DNA of 64,000 nt from NCBI RefSeq assembly GCF_001540865.1, contig NC_033635.1, positions 8,009,703 to 8,073,702 of the forward strand, read 5' to 3'. Below, piece after piece: positions 1 to 10,602 of this stretch. How positions within the stretch are numbered: position 1 is the stretch's first letter; each line of letters begins with the position of its first letter. A program made the translations under genes and the position numbers. This DNA comes from Ananas comosus (Eukaryota > Streptophyta > Magnoliopsida > Poales > Bromeliaceae). Below the pieces are notes generated by a model that was given only the letters and a program-made list of their open reading frames with translations, was not told where the DNA came from and searched no databases.

Positions 1-1300
1 ATATTTATTCAAAAATTTAGAATAAAATATTTTATAAATTTATATGTTATATTTTATTAAAAAATATCTATAATATCAATTTTAAATTTTAATATAAAAT
101 AGATTGATAGATTTGATATCCAAAATCAAAAATTAAATTTAAATCACGATTTAAACTCAAATTTAAATTTTAATGTAAAATAGATGGATAGAGCATATTG
201 ATATTCTGACAAAAATTTGGATAAGCATGAATTTATTTCTATTTTAGAGATAAAATGAAATTAAACGAATTTTGAATTAAAATATAGATTCACAATAGAT
301 ATCTTTCGGTTGGCAAAATTTGAATAAGTATATATATTTTTTTATTTTAGAGGTAAAGATAAATTAAAAGTTTGTTTTATTATCTATCTATAAACCTAAA
401 TGAAAGCACAACATTTCTTGCCACGTGGCAAGTCATCCTTCATCCCTTCATCCTCATAAATAAATAAATAAATGAAACCACTTCCTCTATCTAAATATCA
501 AATTAACAAAATAATTAACTCTCTCTATTTACCTGCTACTTGAGTTTATTGCTAATAAATTCATTCCGTTTAATATGGACGATGTAGATTCATTGAACCA
601 CTAAGCAATAGTGACATTAAATATCAAATTCTTTACTCTTGGACTTTTATCTTATGAAACCAACCCTTCGCCTTCCCTCCACATATAACGCCTAATTTAA
701 CCCTATCTAAACCGTAAATCTAGAAACCCATCCAAAAAGCCCAACCCTTTGCCTTCCCTCCGCATATAACGTCTAATTAATGTATCCACCCATTTTAACC
801 CTAATATAATCGTAAACCATAAAAACTCACGCAAAAGCCTCATTCTCTCCTATGCATGTCATGAAAATGAAAGCCTATTTTGTTTCTTATAATAAATTAC
901 AACCTCCTTCATTTAGCAAGAGGTGTGAGATCTATTTACTTTTTTTTTTCTTTTTTTTTTAATTCCTAATTTTGATGTATTATCCTCTTCTCATTTAGCC
1001 TAAGGAGTGGGCGATGCTTCAGGTCATAGCGATGGCGGAGGTGGTGAATGTTATGGCAGTGGAGACTAAGACGGCTGCGGAAGAAAGCATGGGCAATGAC
1101 AGTGGAGATCGAGGTAGCAGTAAAAGCAATGGCAAGCCTCGCCCTCTTAGAGACTAATATTAAGTAACAGTTTCTCTATCTTTTCTTTTTTTTCTCTCTC
1201 TTCTTATTTTCTATTTTTTTAATCTATTTTTAACCTATTTTATAGTATTTTTTGGAATTATTTGATAGTTTCTGTTTAAGATGAGTTGGATTGGATTAAA
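1..1300. other. AT-rich intergenic DNA, no gene recognised
   Basis: The stretch is strongly AT-rich with many stops in all frames. Diverged copies of a motif resembling 'TTTGGATAAGCATGAATTT' occur near 215-235 and 310-330, and again near 1530-1545, so part of this block is itself an old repeat. Two near-copies of a phrase around 'CCCAACCCTT...CCTTCCCTCC' lie near 662-690 and 740-765. A GC-richer island (about 1005-1160) holds a 47-codon reading frame that I do not recognise. Nothing here supports a gene. Confidence 0.5.
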
Positions 1301-1354
1301 AATCTAATACTCTGATAATACCTGCCCGCCGCATCACGCGAGTAACTACACTAG
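1300..1354 (+). mobile_element. Helitron-like 3' terminus
   Basis: The sequence ends in CTAG followed by T (1351-1355). Just upstream is a GC-rich, imperfectly self-complementary stretch (about 1324-1343, CCCGCCGC...GCGAG). Plant Helitrons end in CTRR, insert between A and T, and carry a short GC hairpin about 10-12 nt before the end, which is the arrangement seen here. The matching 5' TC terminus was not identified, so the element's length and cargo are unknown. The stem is imperfect. Confidence 0.5.
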
Positions 1355-1693
1355 TGTTATTTATTTTACGTAAGGAAAGAGAAATCAAAAATTTTTTTCG
1401 CCTAAAAATGGGTCTGCCGACATATCGAAATTTGAAATACGTGCTAGATAGTTTAGATATTATATTACAGTTAGAGATAAAAACGAATTAAATTAAAATT
1501 CACAGTAGATATTCTCAGATTGGTAAAAATTTGGATAAGCATAAATTTTTTTCTGTTGTAGAAATAAAGAGGAAATAAAAGTTTTTTTAATTCTATTATT
1601 TATTTTACGTAAGGAAAGAGGCATCAATTTTTTTTTCCGCCAAAAAATGGGTCTGTCGACAGACCGAAATTTGAAATACGTGCTTTTATATAT
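1354..1693 (+). repeat. Pair of ~95-bp direct repeats
   Basis: The block at about 1354-1452 recurs at about 1597-1690 with a few substitutions. Both contain 'TTATTTTACGTAAGGAAAGA', a poly-T run and 'TTTGAAATACGTGCT'. They flank about 145 bp of AT-rich DNA. This could be a tandem duplication or the ends of a small non-autonomous element. No LTR-type TG...CA ends or primer site were seen. Confidence 0.6.
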
Positions 1694-1695
1694 AG

Positions 1696-1727
<32 letters not shown>

Positions 1728-1755
1728 CATATATATATACATATACATATATACA

Positions 1756-1787
<32 letters not shown>

Positions 1788-1893
1788 CATATACATATAC
1801 ATACACATATATACATACATATACATATACATACACATATATACATACATATACATATACATACACATATATACATACATATACATATACATA
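1691..1893. repeat. TA/CA microsatellite passing into a 30-bp minisatellite
   Basis: A (TA)n tract grades into an array whose 30-bp unit is built from CATATA and CATACA steps. From about 1741 to the single N at 1894 the unit is repeated about five times, the last copies nearly identical. Reading frames through it encode only Tyr/Ile/His/Cys/Met repeats and are not genes. The array ends exactly at the N, so its true length is unknown. Confidence 0.9.
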
Positions 1894-1987
1894 NTAGAAA
1901 ATGAGAATCTTAATTTAATAATTAAAATTTACAAAATATGGGTCTCTTCACATTTGGATTGGTCTAAAATCCAAAAAGAAATTTGTA

Positions 1988-2018
<31 letters not shown>

Positions 2019-2020
2019 GA

Positions 2021-2245
2021 ATTGAGCTCTTATTAAAAGCACAAGTCGTTGGTACTTGTAGGTTTTTGGCCTTTGGATGATGATTTGTACAGTTAGGATA
2101 ATAGTGGCCCCCTGGGGTTGAGTGGATGGTTGGTGGAATAGCATAATCTACGGAGTGGAATTGGTCAAAGGAATAAATCTAACCATGGAAAACTTACAAG
2201 CACCAAGTGTTTGGTGCTTTTAAAAGCACCATAGCTGGACTCTAC
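2021..2245. mobile_element. MITE (TA-tract-inserted family, member 1)
   Basis: The element is about 225 bp with imperfect terminal inverted repeats of roughly 40 bp: AAAAGCAC and CTTGTAGGTTTT on the left match the reverse complement of the right end. It lies between a (TA)n(CA)n tract and a TA/CA-rich tract. Its interior resembles that of the element at 2681-2923 (GGTTAGGATGATAGTGG-like text), so the two are related. No coding capacity. The superfamily is uncertain. Confidence 0.6.
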
Positions 2246-2377
2246 AGAAATATACACACACGCATGTGTATATACATATGTATATACATATATCTATGTA
2301 TATACATACATATGTATCTATGTATATACATATACATGTATACATATATATATACATATACATGTATATATATATAA

Positions 2378-2629
2378 AGTTGGACTGGGCTACTATTAGT
2401 AGCAAAATACCATTGTTGCTACTAGTATTTTAGCCATTGGATCAACTCTTTTCATTATTTCTAACCATTGGATTAAATACTATAACCCAGTAGGGACTAC
2501 TCAACCCTAGGTGGACCACTCAGCTCTAACCGACTAATATCATCCCGACCCTACAATTTTTCATCCAAGGGTTAAAAACTTGATAGCAAAAAGAGTGTTT
2601 TACTATTAATAGTATTCCAGTCTAATTCT
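2378..2629. mobile_element. MITE family M1, copy 1, inside a (TA)n tract
   Basis: A 252-bp non-coding element with imperfect terminal inverted repeats of about 40 bp (left GACTGGGCTACTATTAGTAG, right complement GACTGGAATACTATTAATAG). It is flanked on both sides by TATATA, consistent with insertion into a TA microsatellite. Further copies are at 8891-9142 and 9737-9988, and a degraded one at about 3018-3286. Known plant MITEs that target TA microsatellites (for example Micron in rice) behave this way; membership of that group is an inference. Confidence 0.7.
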
Positions 2630-2680
2630 ATATATATATATATACATATACATGTATATATATACATATATACATATAAT

Positions 2681-2923
2681 TATGCTACTATACTATCAAT
2701 AGTACCAACCCTTGCTACTATTGAGTTTTCGGTCGTTGAATGAAAAGATGTGCGGTTAGGATGATAGTGGTCCCCAGTTAAATTGATAGTAGTCCCCTAG
2801 GGTTGAGTGAGTGGTTGGTTTAATAGTATAATCTAACGGGTGGAAATGATCAAAGGGTAGATCTAACGGTAGAAAACTCAATAGTACCAAGGGCTTAGTA
2901 CTATCGATAGTATAGCCGGACTC
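2681..2923. mobile_element. MITE related to member 1, right end at an assembly gap
   Basis: The left end (CTATACTATCAATAGTACC) is the inverted complement of the right end (about 2880-2915) over roughly 45 bp, including the CTATTGAGTTTT segment. The interior is homologous to the element at 2021-2245. It follows a TA/CA-rich tract on the left, and the right flank is lost in the N run. Confidence 0.65.
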
Positions 2924-2948
2924 NNNNNNNNNNNNNNNNNNNNNNNNN
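2924..2948. other. Assembly gap (25 N)
   Basis: A run of 25 N. The left side is the end of a MITE. The right side starts with a GA-rich simple repeat. Confidence 1.
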
Positions 2949-3016
2949 AGATGAGAGAGAGGAATAGAGAGAGAGAGAAGAGAGAAGAGAGAGAGAGAGA
3001 GAGAGCGAGAGAGAGG
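2949..3016 (+). repeat. (GA)n microsatellite
   Basis: An almost pure GA/GAGA tract that directly follows the N gap. Low-complexity sequence of this kind commonly breaks assemblies. Confidence 0.9.
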
Positions 3017-3017
3017 T

Positions 3018-3286
3018 GATTGACTGGCTATCTATAGTAGCAAATACCATTGTCTTACATTTTTAGCCTTTGATCAACTCTTTCATTATTTCTTACCATT
3101 GGATTAAATACATAACGCCAGTGGGACCAATGTTAAATATTATAACCCAGTGGAACCATCAACCCTAGGGGACCATCAACTCTAACCCGAATAATATCAT
3201 CCTGACCCTACAATTTTTCATCCAAGGTTAAAACTTGAATAGCAAAAAGAGCGTTTTACTATTAAATATTTCAGCCTAATCCTACT
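3018..3286. mobile_element. Degraded copy of MITE family M1
   Basis: This follows the text of 2378-2629 from GACTGG to the CAGCCTAATCCTA end, but many doubled or tripled bases have lost one base and an internal phrase about 'the CCCAGTGGGACCA step' is duplicated. It is flanked by TA-rich DNA on the right. The pattern of single-base losses next to a gap may reflect poor consensus rather than evolution. Confidence 0.6.
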
Positions 3287-3345
3287 ATAATATATAATAT
3301 AATTTAAATATATATATATATATATATATTATATATAATATATAT

Positions 3346-3383
3346 TATGAGTACGATCGCCCTCGTACTCATAAGTTGTTTTA
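3346..3383 (+). repeat. Fragment of the 3402-3940 MITE terminus
   Basis: About 38 bp (ATGAGTACGATCGCCCTCG onwards) repeat the left-end text of the neighbouring MITE and are then followed by a TA tract. Either a truncated earlier insertion or a slippage product. Confidence 0.6.
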
Positions 3384-3401
3384 TATATATATATATATAT
3401 A

Positions 3402-3940
3402 GGGTCCGGCTACTATACTATTATGAGTACGATCGCCCTCGTACTCATAAGTTGTTTTCGATGATAGAGCTTCCGAATTGACGATTCACACCATTAAACG
3501 TTATCTAGAGCATTTAAAACGTTTAGAAATCAAATTTTATAATTTTTCGACATCATTTACCTTGCGATCAAAAGGTCACAAAATTGACAATTTTAACGAC
3601 TGATATGGAATATTTGCTAGTTTAACGGTGTAAAAGAATCGAAATTGGTTGAATTTTTGATAGAAAATTCTATTTACTATATAGATAAAGATCAATAACT
3701 CCGATCTTAAACTGAAGGATCCGATCATCCATTTTTAAGACGTCGTTCGATTTTAACCGTTCATTTTATACCTGCTTGATGAACTTTATTATAATTTCAA
3801 AAAATTATGAAATTTATTTTTTAGAAGTTTCAAATACTCTAGATTATATTTAACGGAGTGGATCGTCGATTCGGAAGCTCCATTATTGAAAATAATTTAT
3901 GAGTATGAAGGGCTCTATACTCATAAGAGTATAGTAGCCC
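3402..3940. mobile_element. MITE with ~95-bp inverted repeats in a TA tract
   Basis: A 539-bp element with long terminal inverted repeats: GGCTACTATACTATTATGAG on the left matches the complement of the right end, and similarity continues inward through AGCTTCCGAATTGACGAT to about 95 bp. The interior is AT-rich and non-coding. (TA)n lies directly outside both ends, which again points to TA-microsatellite targeting. Confidence 0.75.
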
Positions 3941-6290
3941 TAGTTATATATATATATATGTATAATTACAACATGTGCAGAATCTGTCGTATGATGATCA
4001 TCTATCTTAGTGTAATTAAGATCAAACTTAGTCTTTTTCTCTCATTAGTAGGTCCCGGTTCAACTGTTGGGCTTGGGTTGTGAAACAGTAAAACTAACTA
4101 GGTTTGAATTCTTTTTAATTTTATGGGCTTAATTATATTTCATTGCAGTTTAAAGTTTTTAATTTGTTGTATTACTAATTTTACGGGCGGGCTCGGCATG
4201 GCTCCAGACTGGGCCATTTTACGGCACAAGTAGTATAGCAACCGCCGGCAGTGCAAGTGCCAACCCAGCCCATAAAATTATAGTCTTGCTGGGAAGAAGG
4301 GTTGGTTATTTTGGTCCAAAAATATCCAACCCTTAGGACTAGCTACCTCATCGCTTCTTCTCTGATGAAGGATTTTTGCCTGTTGCGGAAAAAAAATGGT
4401 CCAAATAAATTTTTTTAATTTAATTTTAGAATTTTGTAAATGATTTTTTGCTAATGCTTTTGTACATCTTTATTTTTAGTTAAAATACTAATTAAAGAGG
4501 ACTATTTTGGTCTTTTACTTTTTTTTCAAAATTTCATACTTTTAAAAAAAAAATAAAATAAAGAAAAACTAAAGGCCCGGTCGGAACACGGCCCAGCCCG
4601 GCCCGGTACGGCCCGGGCTCGCTTCTTGCCCGTTCGCCTGAACTTTGTGACTGTAAACAGCTTTTATACTTTCGCTCAATTGTGTATAAAATATAAACAA
4701 TATTATACAAAAGTAATAATAATAATGAATAGTAGGATATTTTTAACTTAAGACTAAAGTTTCTTTTGTTCATCTGAGTTTGACGCATGACACGTGGTGT
4801 CATTTAGGGCGGCCTCAGGTCATTACACTCAACACCTCATCATTTAAAAAGCTCCAAGAAAATAAATAAAATATATGCAATCATCTATAGTGACGAAAAC
4901 AGTCTCGATGTGGTCTCCATCCGAAGCTTCCGCCGAATATTACCCATCTCCTCTTTGCAAGCACACCACGTATACCTCAGCTCAATTATTTTGTTTTTGT
5001 GGAGTACGTACCATTCTGCCTGCTATTAATTCGAGTGTATCATTTCACAAAAATATCAAACCATTTTCATCAACATTTATTAAAAATATATATTATTATA
5101 CATATGTGAGATAAGAATATACTATACGTGTGGAATTCCATTTTTGCTTTTCAGGATTGAGAATACACTTTGACTGTGAAAAGCCCTTAGGCTTTCAGAA
5201 AAATATATAAGCGATCGGATATGTCAAACAGTTAGTAGGTGTCTATGGAAATCAAGAAACATGTCAAAGAGAAATTTTAGCTAACACACGAGTTACGTAC
5301 ATATTGCCTTAAAGATATTACACCTTTTATGCACCCCTACTATATATACATATCTTAATCGGATGAAGTACAAGTTTATACTTTGTCATCTAAAATTTGC
5401 AAGTTCATACTGTACAAATTAATTACTGTGTACTTTAGATTTTGTTTCTAATTCTTGACATTTTTTATATTTTTTTGTGATTGTAATGGTATATATATAT
5501 ACTTGTCGCATTAGCAGCTTACAATGAAAACTAACATTCTTATGTGCAGTAGTTATAATAGTGCTCCTTACTCAGAAAATAATAATAATAAAAATCTTCT
5601 AGCTAATTAATTCTTGTTATTTTTTTAAACTTTTTTCCGAATGTTCTAGAAGAAGAGCAAAGCAGACACTAAAGCGCGGCAACTAATTAATTATCCTCCA
5701 TTAATTCCCCTAGCTAGTGATGTTGTTGGACTTAATTTTGTCCAACTCCCAAAATGACTCGGTTGAGACAAAGCACAGCAAAGGTGCTCAGGAACCATGT
5801 TGGCACCCTTTTTGGAACAACTCAACAAGCTTAGCCAACATAGTGATGAGACCTAGCAAGCTATAGGCATAGACCAGATTCCCCTTGTCCATTGGTGCTC
5901 CTATGCCTCTCTCCACATCTTTATGAAACTTTCCTATTGTGTCCTCTCCATTCCCAATTGTGTCCACTCCACTATATCAATCAAGGAAAAGGAATAAGTG
6001 CTTGTTGCGGAAATTAAACAACTTATATACTTGTGGTGCTCATCATATATCTCCCAATTGGCTTGATAACAACATTATTGTTAATACCATTTTGATGTTG
6101 AGTGCGCTTAGCCATTTATCCATAAATATCTAAAATACACAATTGTAATTTGAAGTATACATATATATATATATAAATATAAACGAGTTTTTTCTGCTTG
6201 AATAAAGGCGATCGATGTGTACGCACGGTTTCTAATATCAGTTTCGCCTAGGGCGATCAATTGGATAATATTCAGTATAAAGTCACTTCG
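3941..6290. other. Intergenic DNA, no gene recognised
   Basis: Mostly AT-rich sequence. GC-rich patches with GGCCCGG-type repeats occur at about 4180-4270 and 4575-4635. Short reading frames here lack codon bias, domains or neighbouring signals. A segment starting near 5728 (TGTTGTTGGACTTAATTTTG) may be an old LTR start, but no partner was found. Confidence 0.4.
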
Positions 6291-6292
6291 CA

Positions 6293-6816
6293 ATAAAAAA
6301 TATATACTTAATTGGGAGCTTGAAAGCAAGAGAAAGGAGGAACGGGGAGCATTAGGTTCTGTTTTTTCTTTTTCTTTTTATTATTTCCCCCTCCTTCATG
6401 CATGCATCCCTTTTCGCCTTTTGTCTCTTTAGTGTTTTTTTTTTTTTTTTTTTTTTGCTTTGCCTTTGCTACCTTCTTTTGCCTTTGCCTTTGTAATGTC
6501 TCAGCCTTATTAGTAATGCATTGCTAATGGGATGTGCACTAATGGGCTTGTTGCNATAAAAAATATATACTTAATTGGGAGCTTGAAAGCAAGAGAAAGG
6601 AGGAACGGGGAGCATTAGGTTCTGTTTTTTCTTTTTCTTTTTATTATTTCAACATTATGGATCAAGAAATGATTTTTTTTTTTTTGTCTCTTTTTTTTTT
6701 TTTTTTTTTTTTTTTTTAGGCTTTGCCTTTGCTACCTTCTTTTGCCTTTGCCTTTGTAATGTCTCAGCCTTATTAGTAATGCATTGCTAATGGGATGTGC
6801 ACTAATGGGCTTGTTG
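6293..6816 (+). repeat. Tandem ~261-bp duplication around a single N
   Basis: The text at 6293-6554 and 6556-6816 is the same at both ends (ATAAAAAATATATACTTAAT start, GCACTAATGGGCTTGTTGC end) but differs over about 70 bp in the middle, around 6387-6456 and 6650-6718, where one copy has extended poly-T. A lone N at 6555 lies exactly at the boundary. Two haplotypes or two contig ends placed side by side would give this pattern. Confidence 0.85.
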
Positions 6817-6857
6817 CTCATTAGATTCCCACTTCCTGTTTGTGGCTTTCTAGTTAA

Positions 6858-6867
6858 GCCTTACTAT

Positions 6868-6903
<36 letters not shown>

Positions 6904-6957
6904 CCACTGCTGCTATTGCTATTGCTATTGCTACTGCTATTGCTACTACTGCTGCTA
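6858..6957. repeat. (TAC)n and GCT/ATT trinucleotide microsatellite
   Basis: About 13 TAC/ACT units followed by GCTATT/GCTACT units. The associated frames encode only poly-Tyr, poly-Leu or poly-Ser and are not supported as genes. Confidence 0.9.
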
Positions 6958-6959
6958 CG

Positions 6960-8890
6960 AATAGGCCGGTATCGTTGTCCCTGCTAGTCTCGCCATAGTA
7001 GTAGGCAATTCCCTTAGTCCTTACGCAATCCTCCCCTATTTGTCGTGCAATCTCTTTCATTCAATTTTACATTATTCTCTTGACTAAGAAATGTGCAATA
7101 TCGCTGGGCTAGCTATTGTTTTTTATTTATTTATTTTATTTTATTTTTTTCTTTCCCCTTTTCCCTTCCACTTTTTCTTTTCCTTCCTCTTTAGAGGGAA
7201 TATGGTCCATGTTACTATCGCATCAACAACCGTCGGATGTATTTTATAAAGCAAAAAAAAGATTAATGCCCCACTCAAAACATAGAGAAGATCCTTTGAC
7301 TTGTGAAAAAGTCTAAGGCACAAAATATATTTGTTTAGAAATTAACACTCTGAAAGCCGAGCTCTAGTGTGTTTAGAACAGGCCCGGGTTGAGCCACGAT
7401 TTAAATTTTTAAGATGGAAACGAATAAAATTATAAAAGTGTGGTGATTTTACTATATATAGAGAGCTTCAAAAAGCTCCTGTCAAAATAAGCATTTATAG
7501 TCCCACTTTTGTTACTACATTTTTCCTTTTTCTCTCTCGCACTCACACACACACACAACATTAGCCAACTAGTTTCACTGGATGATTAGTAACTGCTATC
7601 TATTACTTAATTATTTACCGCACTCCGAATGTGTAAATCTATTAATGACCAAATATTTATTATAAACTTCGTGGTGTTTAAAATATGATCAACATTTTAT
7701 TTAGTTCGTTCTGATGAATGATAAGGATGCAAACATTTTCCCCTATTTATTATTGGGAAAATGTTTTTCTTTCAACAACACCCTAGAAAAGGAAACCCTA
7801 AAATGTGTAATCAAGATCTTTATCTAATACTTCTGGTTGACCATTTTGTTTGCCAATGATTGATATCTGAGCGGATTTGTCTACTACTAATGTCCGAGCT
7901 AAAACCAGACTAGCTAGAACTATATCCTCCTTGATCAGTAGTGATTACAGTGGATCGAATCAGATTGGTCTCAGGTCGAATCAAGGTGTGGTAAGAACAC
8001 AGAAGGCTGAGTTGAATCCAACTCAATCGGCCAGCTAGCAAGACGGTCAAGAGGCTCGACCTAAATCTGACTTTGCAATAGGTCGAGCGGATCTAACTTG
8101 CCTATGATATTTATGTTTGATTGTTCATAGCAATTAGTTCGATTTTGTTTTGCTCAATTTTCAGTACTGTTAATGGTAATAGCTAGAAAAATAAGAAAAT
8201 TACAAAAGTAGACAAAAGGATTTATAAGGATGAAATAAAGAGAAATTGAAACGCGACTTCTTTGAGGAACTCCTCAATAAGATCTTACTCATCAGACAGT
8301 TTGGTAAGATGTGCTATTCATCTCGTATCAGAATTTTAAATTTTCATTCCAATATAGAAAATCTCCACTTGAACCTCAACACCGTATTATTGGACCGACG
8401 GGTGAATTTAGAGAAGGCTCAACAATCAGCAAGAAGGAATTGTTACTCACTTAGTTGTTTTTTTTTTTTTTCTTTTTTCACCCCAGGAGAATAGAGGCTT
8501 AATTAAAAGTACAAAAAAAAGGCAAAGGTTAAAAAGAAAGTAGGATGATAGATTACCATGATCCAGTACTGGGTCAAACGTAAAAACTCTGGTCCCATAT
8601 TCTAACTCTATATTTGACAATTTGAGTGAAATTGACCAAATTTAGTCGATCGAATAAAATATATATACTACTGAAAGAAATATTTGGTAAACCTGATTTT
8701 TAACTAATAGAAATTAATCAGAATAATAAATCTAATCTTTGCATAGTAAAAATAAGTCTGATAAATAGTAACAAAATCGATCCTAAATTTAGTTCTTTTG
8801 AAATTTCTAATTTGAAGGACTAGAGGCACAGATTTTTTATATAATCCTGTGTGCAAGAATATTATTCTATATATATATATATATATATAG
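6960..8890. other. Intergenic DNA, no gene recognised
   Basis: AT-rich DNA with a poly-T/CT-rich patch (7110-7195), a short (CA)n (7541-7556) and another poly-T (8457-8476). An 82-codon frame at 8246-8494 has no recognisable features and runs into the poly-T. No domain or repeat family could be assigned. Confidence 0.4.
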
Positions 8891-9137
8891 AGTTGGACTG
8901 GGCTACTATTAGTAGCAAAATTCTATTGTTGCTACCAGTTTTTTAGCCTTTGGATCAACTCTTTTCATTGTTTCTAACTATTGGATTAAATACTATAACC
9001 CAGTAGGGACCACTCAACCCTAGGGGGACCACTCAACTCTAACCGACTAATATCATCCTGACTCTACAATTTTTCATCCAAGGGTTAAAAACATAATAGC
9101 AAAAAGAGTGTTTTACTATTAATAGTATTCCAGCTTA

Positions 9138-9173
<36 letters not shown>

Positions 9174-9278
9174 GATGGTAATCCCACCGTCCAGCCAAAG
9201 TGCGATCAACCAGGACCATTCACACCGGCTTATCATCAAATGGCCTCGAGCTTCGTGCGGAGAGAAAAGTTCTGCACA
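8891..9278 (+). repeat. 388-bp repeat, copy A (contains MITE M1)
   Basis: Positions 8891-9142 are MITE M1 flanked by TA tracts; the repeat continues through a (TA)n and a 108-bp unique-looking tail starting GCAGATGGTAATCCCACCG. The same 388 bp recurs at 9737-10124, apparently without difference. Copy B stops at a lone N (10125), while copy A continues past this point. Confidence 0.85.
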
Positions 9279-9279
9279 T

Positions 9280-9736
9280 AGATCATGATAGAAATTTGCT
9301 TCTTTTCTGTGCACAAGATTGTGGGAAATTTACTTTCCTCTGGGTAGGTCTCTTCCACGCGCACATGAGCACCAGCTGAAAAATTACTGCCAACGCTCAG
9401 TGCTAGTGCTGGGGTTGTCAACGAGCTGAATAGGGGCGAGCTAGCTAGGAACCGCTCGTCTTCGTTTCTTTACAAAACGAGTCGAATATAAGCTGATCGA
9501 CTTGTTAAAAAATTTGAGCTGAGAATTTTACTTTTTGTTAGGCTAGGCTTGCGTATAGCAAATTAGATTATCAGCTCTAGTATTGGATGTAAAGATAAAA
9601 AAAAATTAAAAAAATAGAATATTTAGTTTAGTAATTAAAATTTATAAAATATAATTTAATTTTTTATATTTAAGTTAGCCTAAAATCTAAATAGTAAAAA
9701 TTTACAATGTTTATATATATATATATATATATATAG
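9280..9736. other. Spacer between the two 388-bp copies
   Basis: AT-rich, non-coding. The stretch around 9600-9720 (TAATTAAAATTTATAAAATA and what follows) resembles 1918-1990, which lies just after another lone N, so this flank is also repeated in the window. Confidence 0.5.
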
Positions 9737-9983
9737 AGTTGGACTGGGCTACTATTAGTAGCAAAATTCTATTGTTGCTACCAGTTTTTTAGCCTTTGGA
9801 TCAACTCTTTTCATTGTTTCTAACTATTGGATTAAATACTATAACCCAGTAGGGACCACTCAACCCTAGGGGGACCACTCAACTCTAACCGACTAATATC
9901 ATCCTGACTCTACAATTTTTCATCCAAGGGTTAAAAACATAATAGCAAAAAGAGTGTTTTACTATTAATAGTATTCCAGCTTA

Positions 9984-10019
<36 letters not shown>

Positions 10020-10124
10020 GATGGTAATCCCACCGTCCAGCCAAAGTGCGATCAACCAGGACCATTCACACCGGCTTATCATCAAATGGCCTCGAGCTTC
10101 GTGCGGAGAGAAAAGTTCTGCACA
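9737..10124 (+). repeat. 388-bp repeat, copy B (contains MITE M1), ends at a lone N
   Basis: By eye a base-for-base copy of 8891-9278, including the MITE at 9737-9988 and the TA tract after it. Its end coincides with the single N at 10125. Such identity next to a join character suggests an overlap that was not collapsed during assembly, although a recent duplication is possible. Confidence 0.85.
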
Positions 10125-10125
10125 N

Positions 10126-10602
10126 GAGCAAAAGCTACAACGCTGAAAGCTTAGCAGCTAGCCGAGGCACTGGAAGCACGGAAGGCTCCGTGCTTCCGAT
10201 AGCATAGTAGCCTCACTCCATATATATATATATATAAACATTGGCCTACTTCTTTCCGTCAAAATCAAGAGAACTACAAGAGTTGGCCTAGCAATAAGAT
10301 TGGAGTGGAAGAATCAGAGTTGGAGCCCCTCTCCTCTATTAAAGCTAAATTTAAATTATTCAAAAATAATCATAATTTTAAAACTAAATTTAATATTATT
10401 AAATTAAAATATATACATAATATAATTTAGTTAAAATTAGACTTTTTTTATTCTGATAATACTATAATTAATTTTAAAAATATTAATATCTTTTAGTCAA
10501 GATCATCGATGTTTCAAAGAAAGAAAAGATCATAATAAGGGCCATGAGAAAGAAAATGACATATAGGAATAAAATAAACAAGGTTCACAGGTATACTTAT
10601 AA
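10126..10602. other. Non-coding spacer with a MITE-like end
   Basis: Right after the N comes a dyad-containing segment (AGCACGGAAGG...CCGTGCTTCC, about 10171-10197) that ends in a (TA)n tract, looking like one end of another TA-inserted MITE. The rest is AT-rich without features. Confidence 0.4.

Noticed and set aside
1015..1158. 47-codon frame MLQVIAMAEVV...
   Set aside because: GC-richer than its surroundings and has an ATG and a stop, but no domain, homology or transcript signal that I can recognise; kept only as a possible Helitron-carried fragment.
1493..1904. Several overlapping open frames rich in Tyr/Ile/Cys/His
   Set aside because: They are translations of the TA/CA minisatellite in different frames, not genes.
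6784..7060. Frames with poly-Tyr, poly-Leu, poly-Ser or poly-Ala
   Set aside because: They read through a trinucleotide microsatellite.
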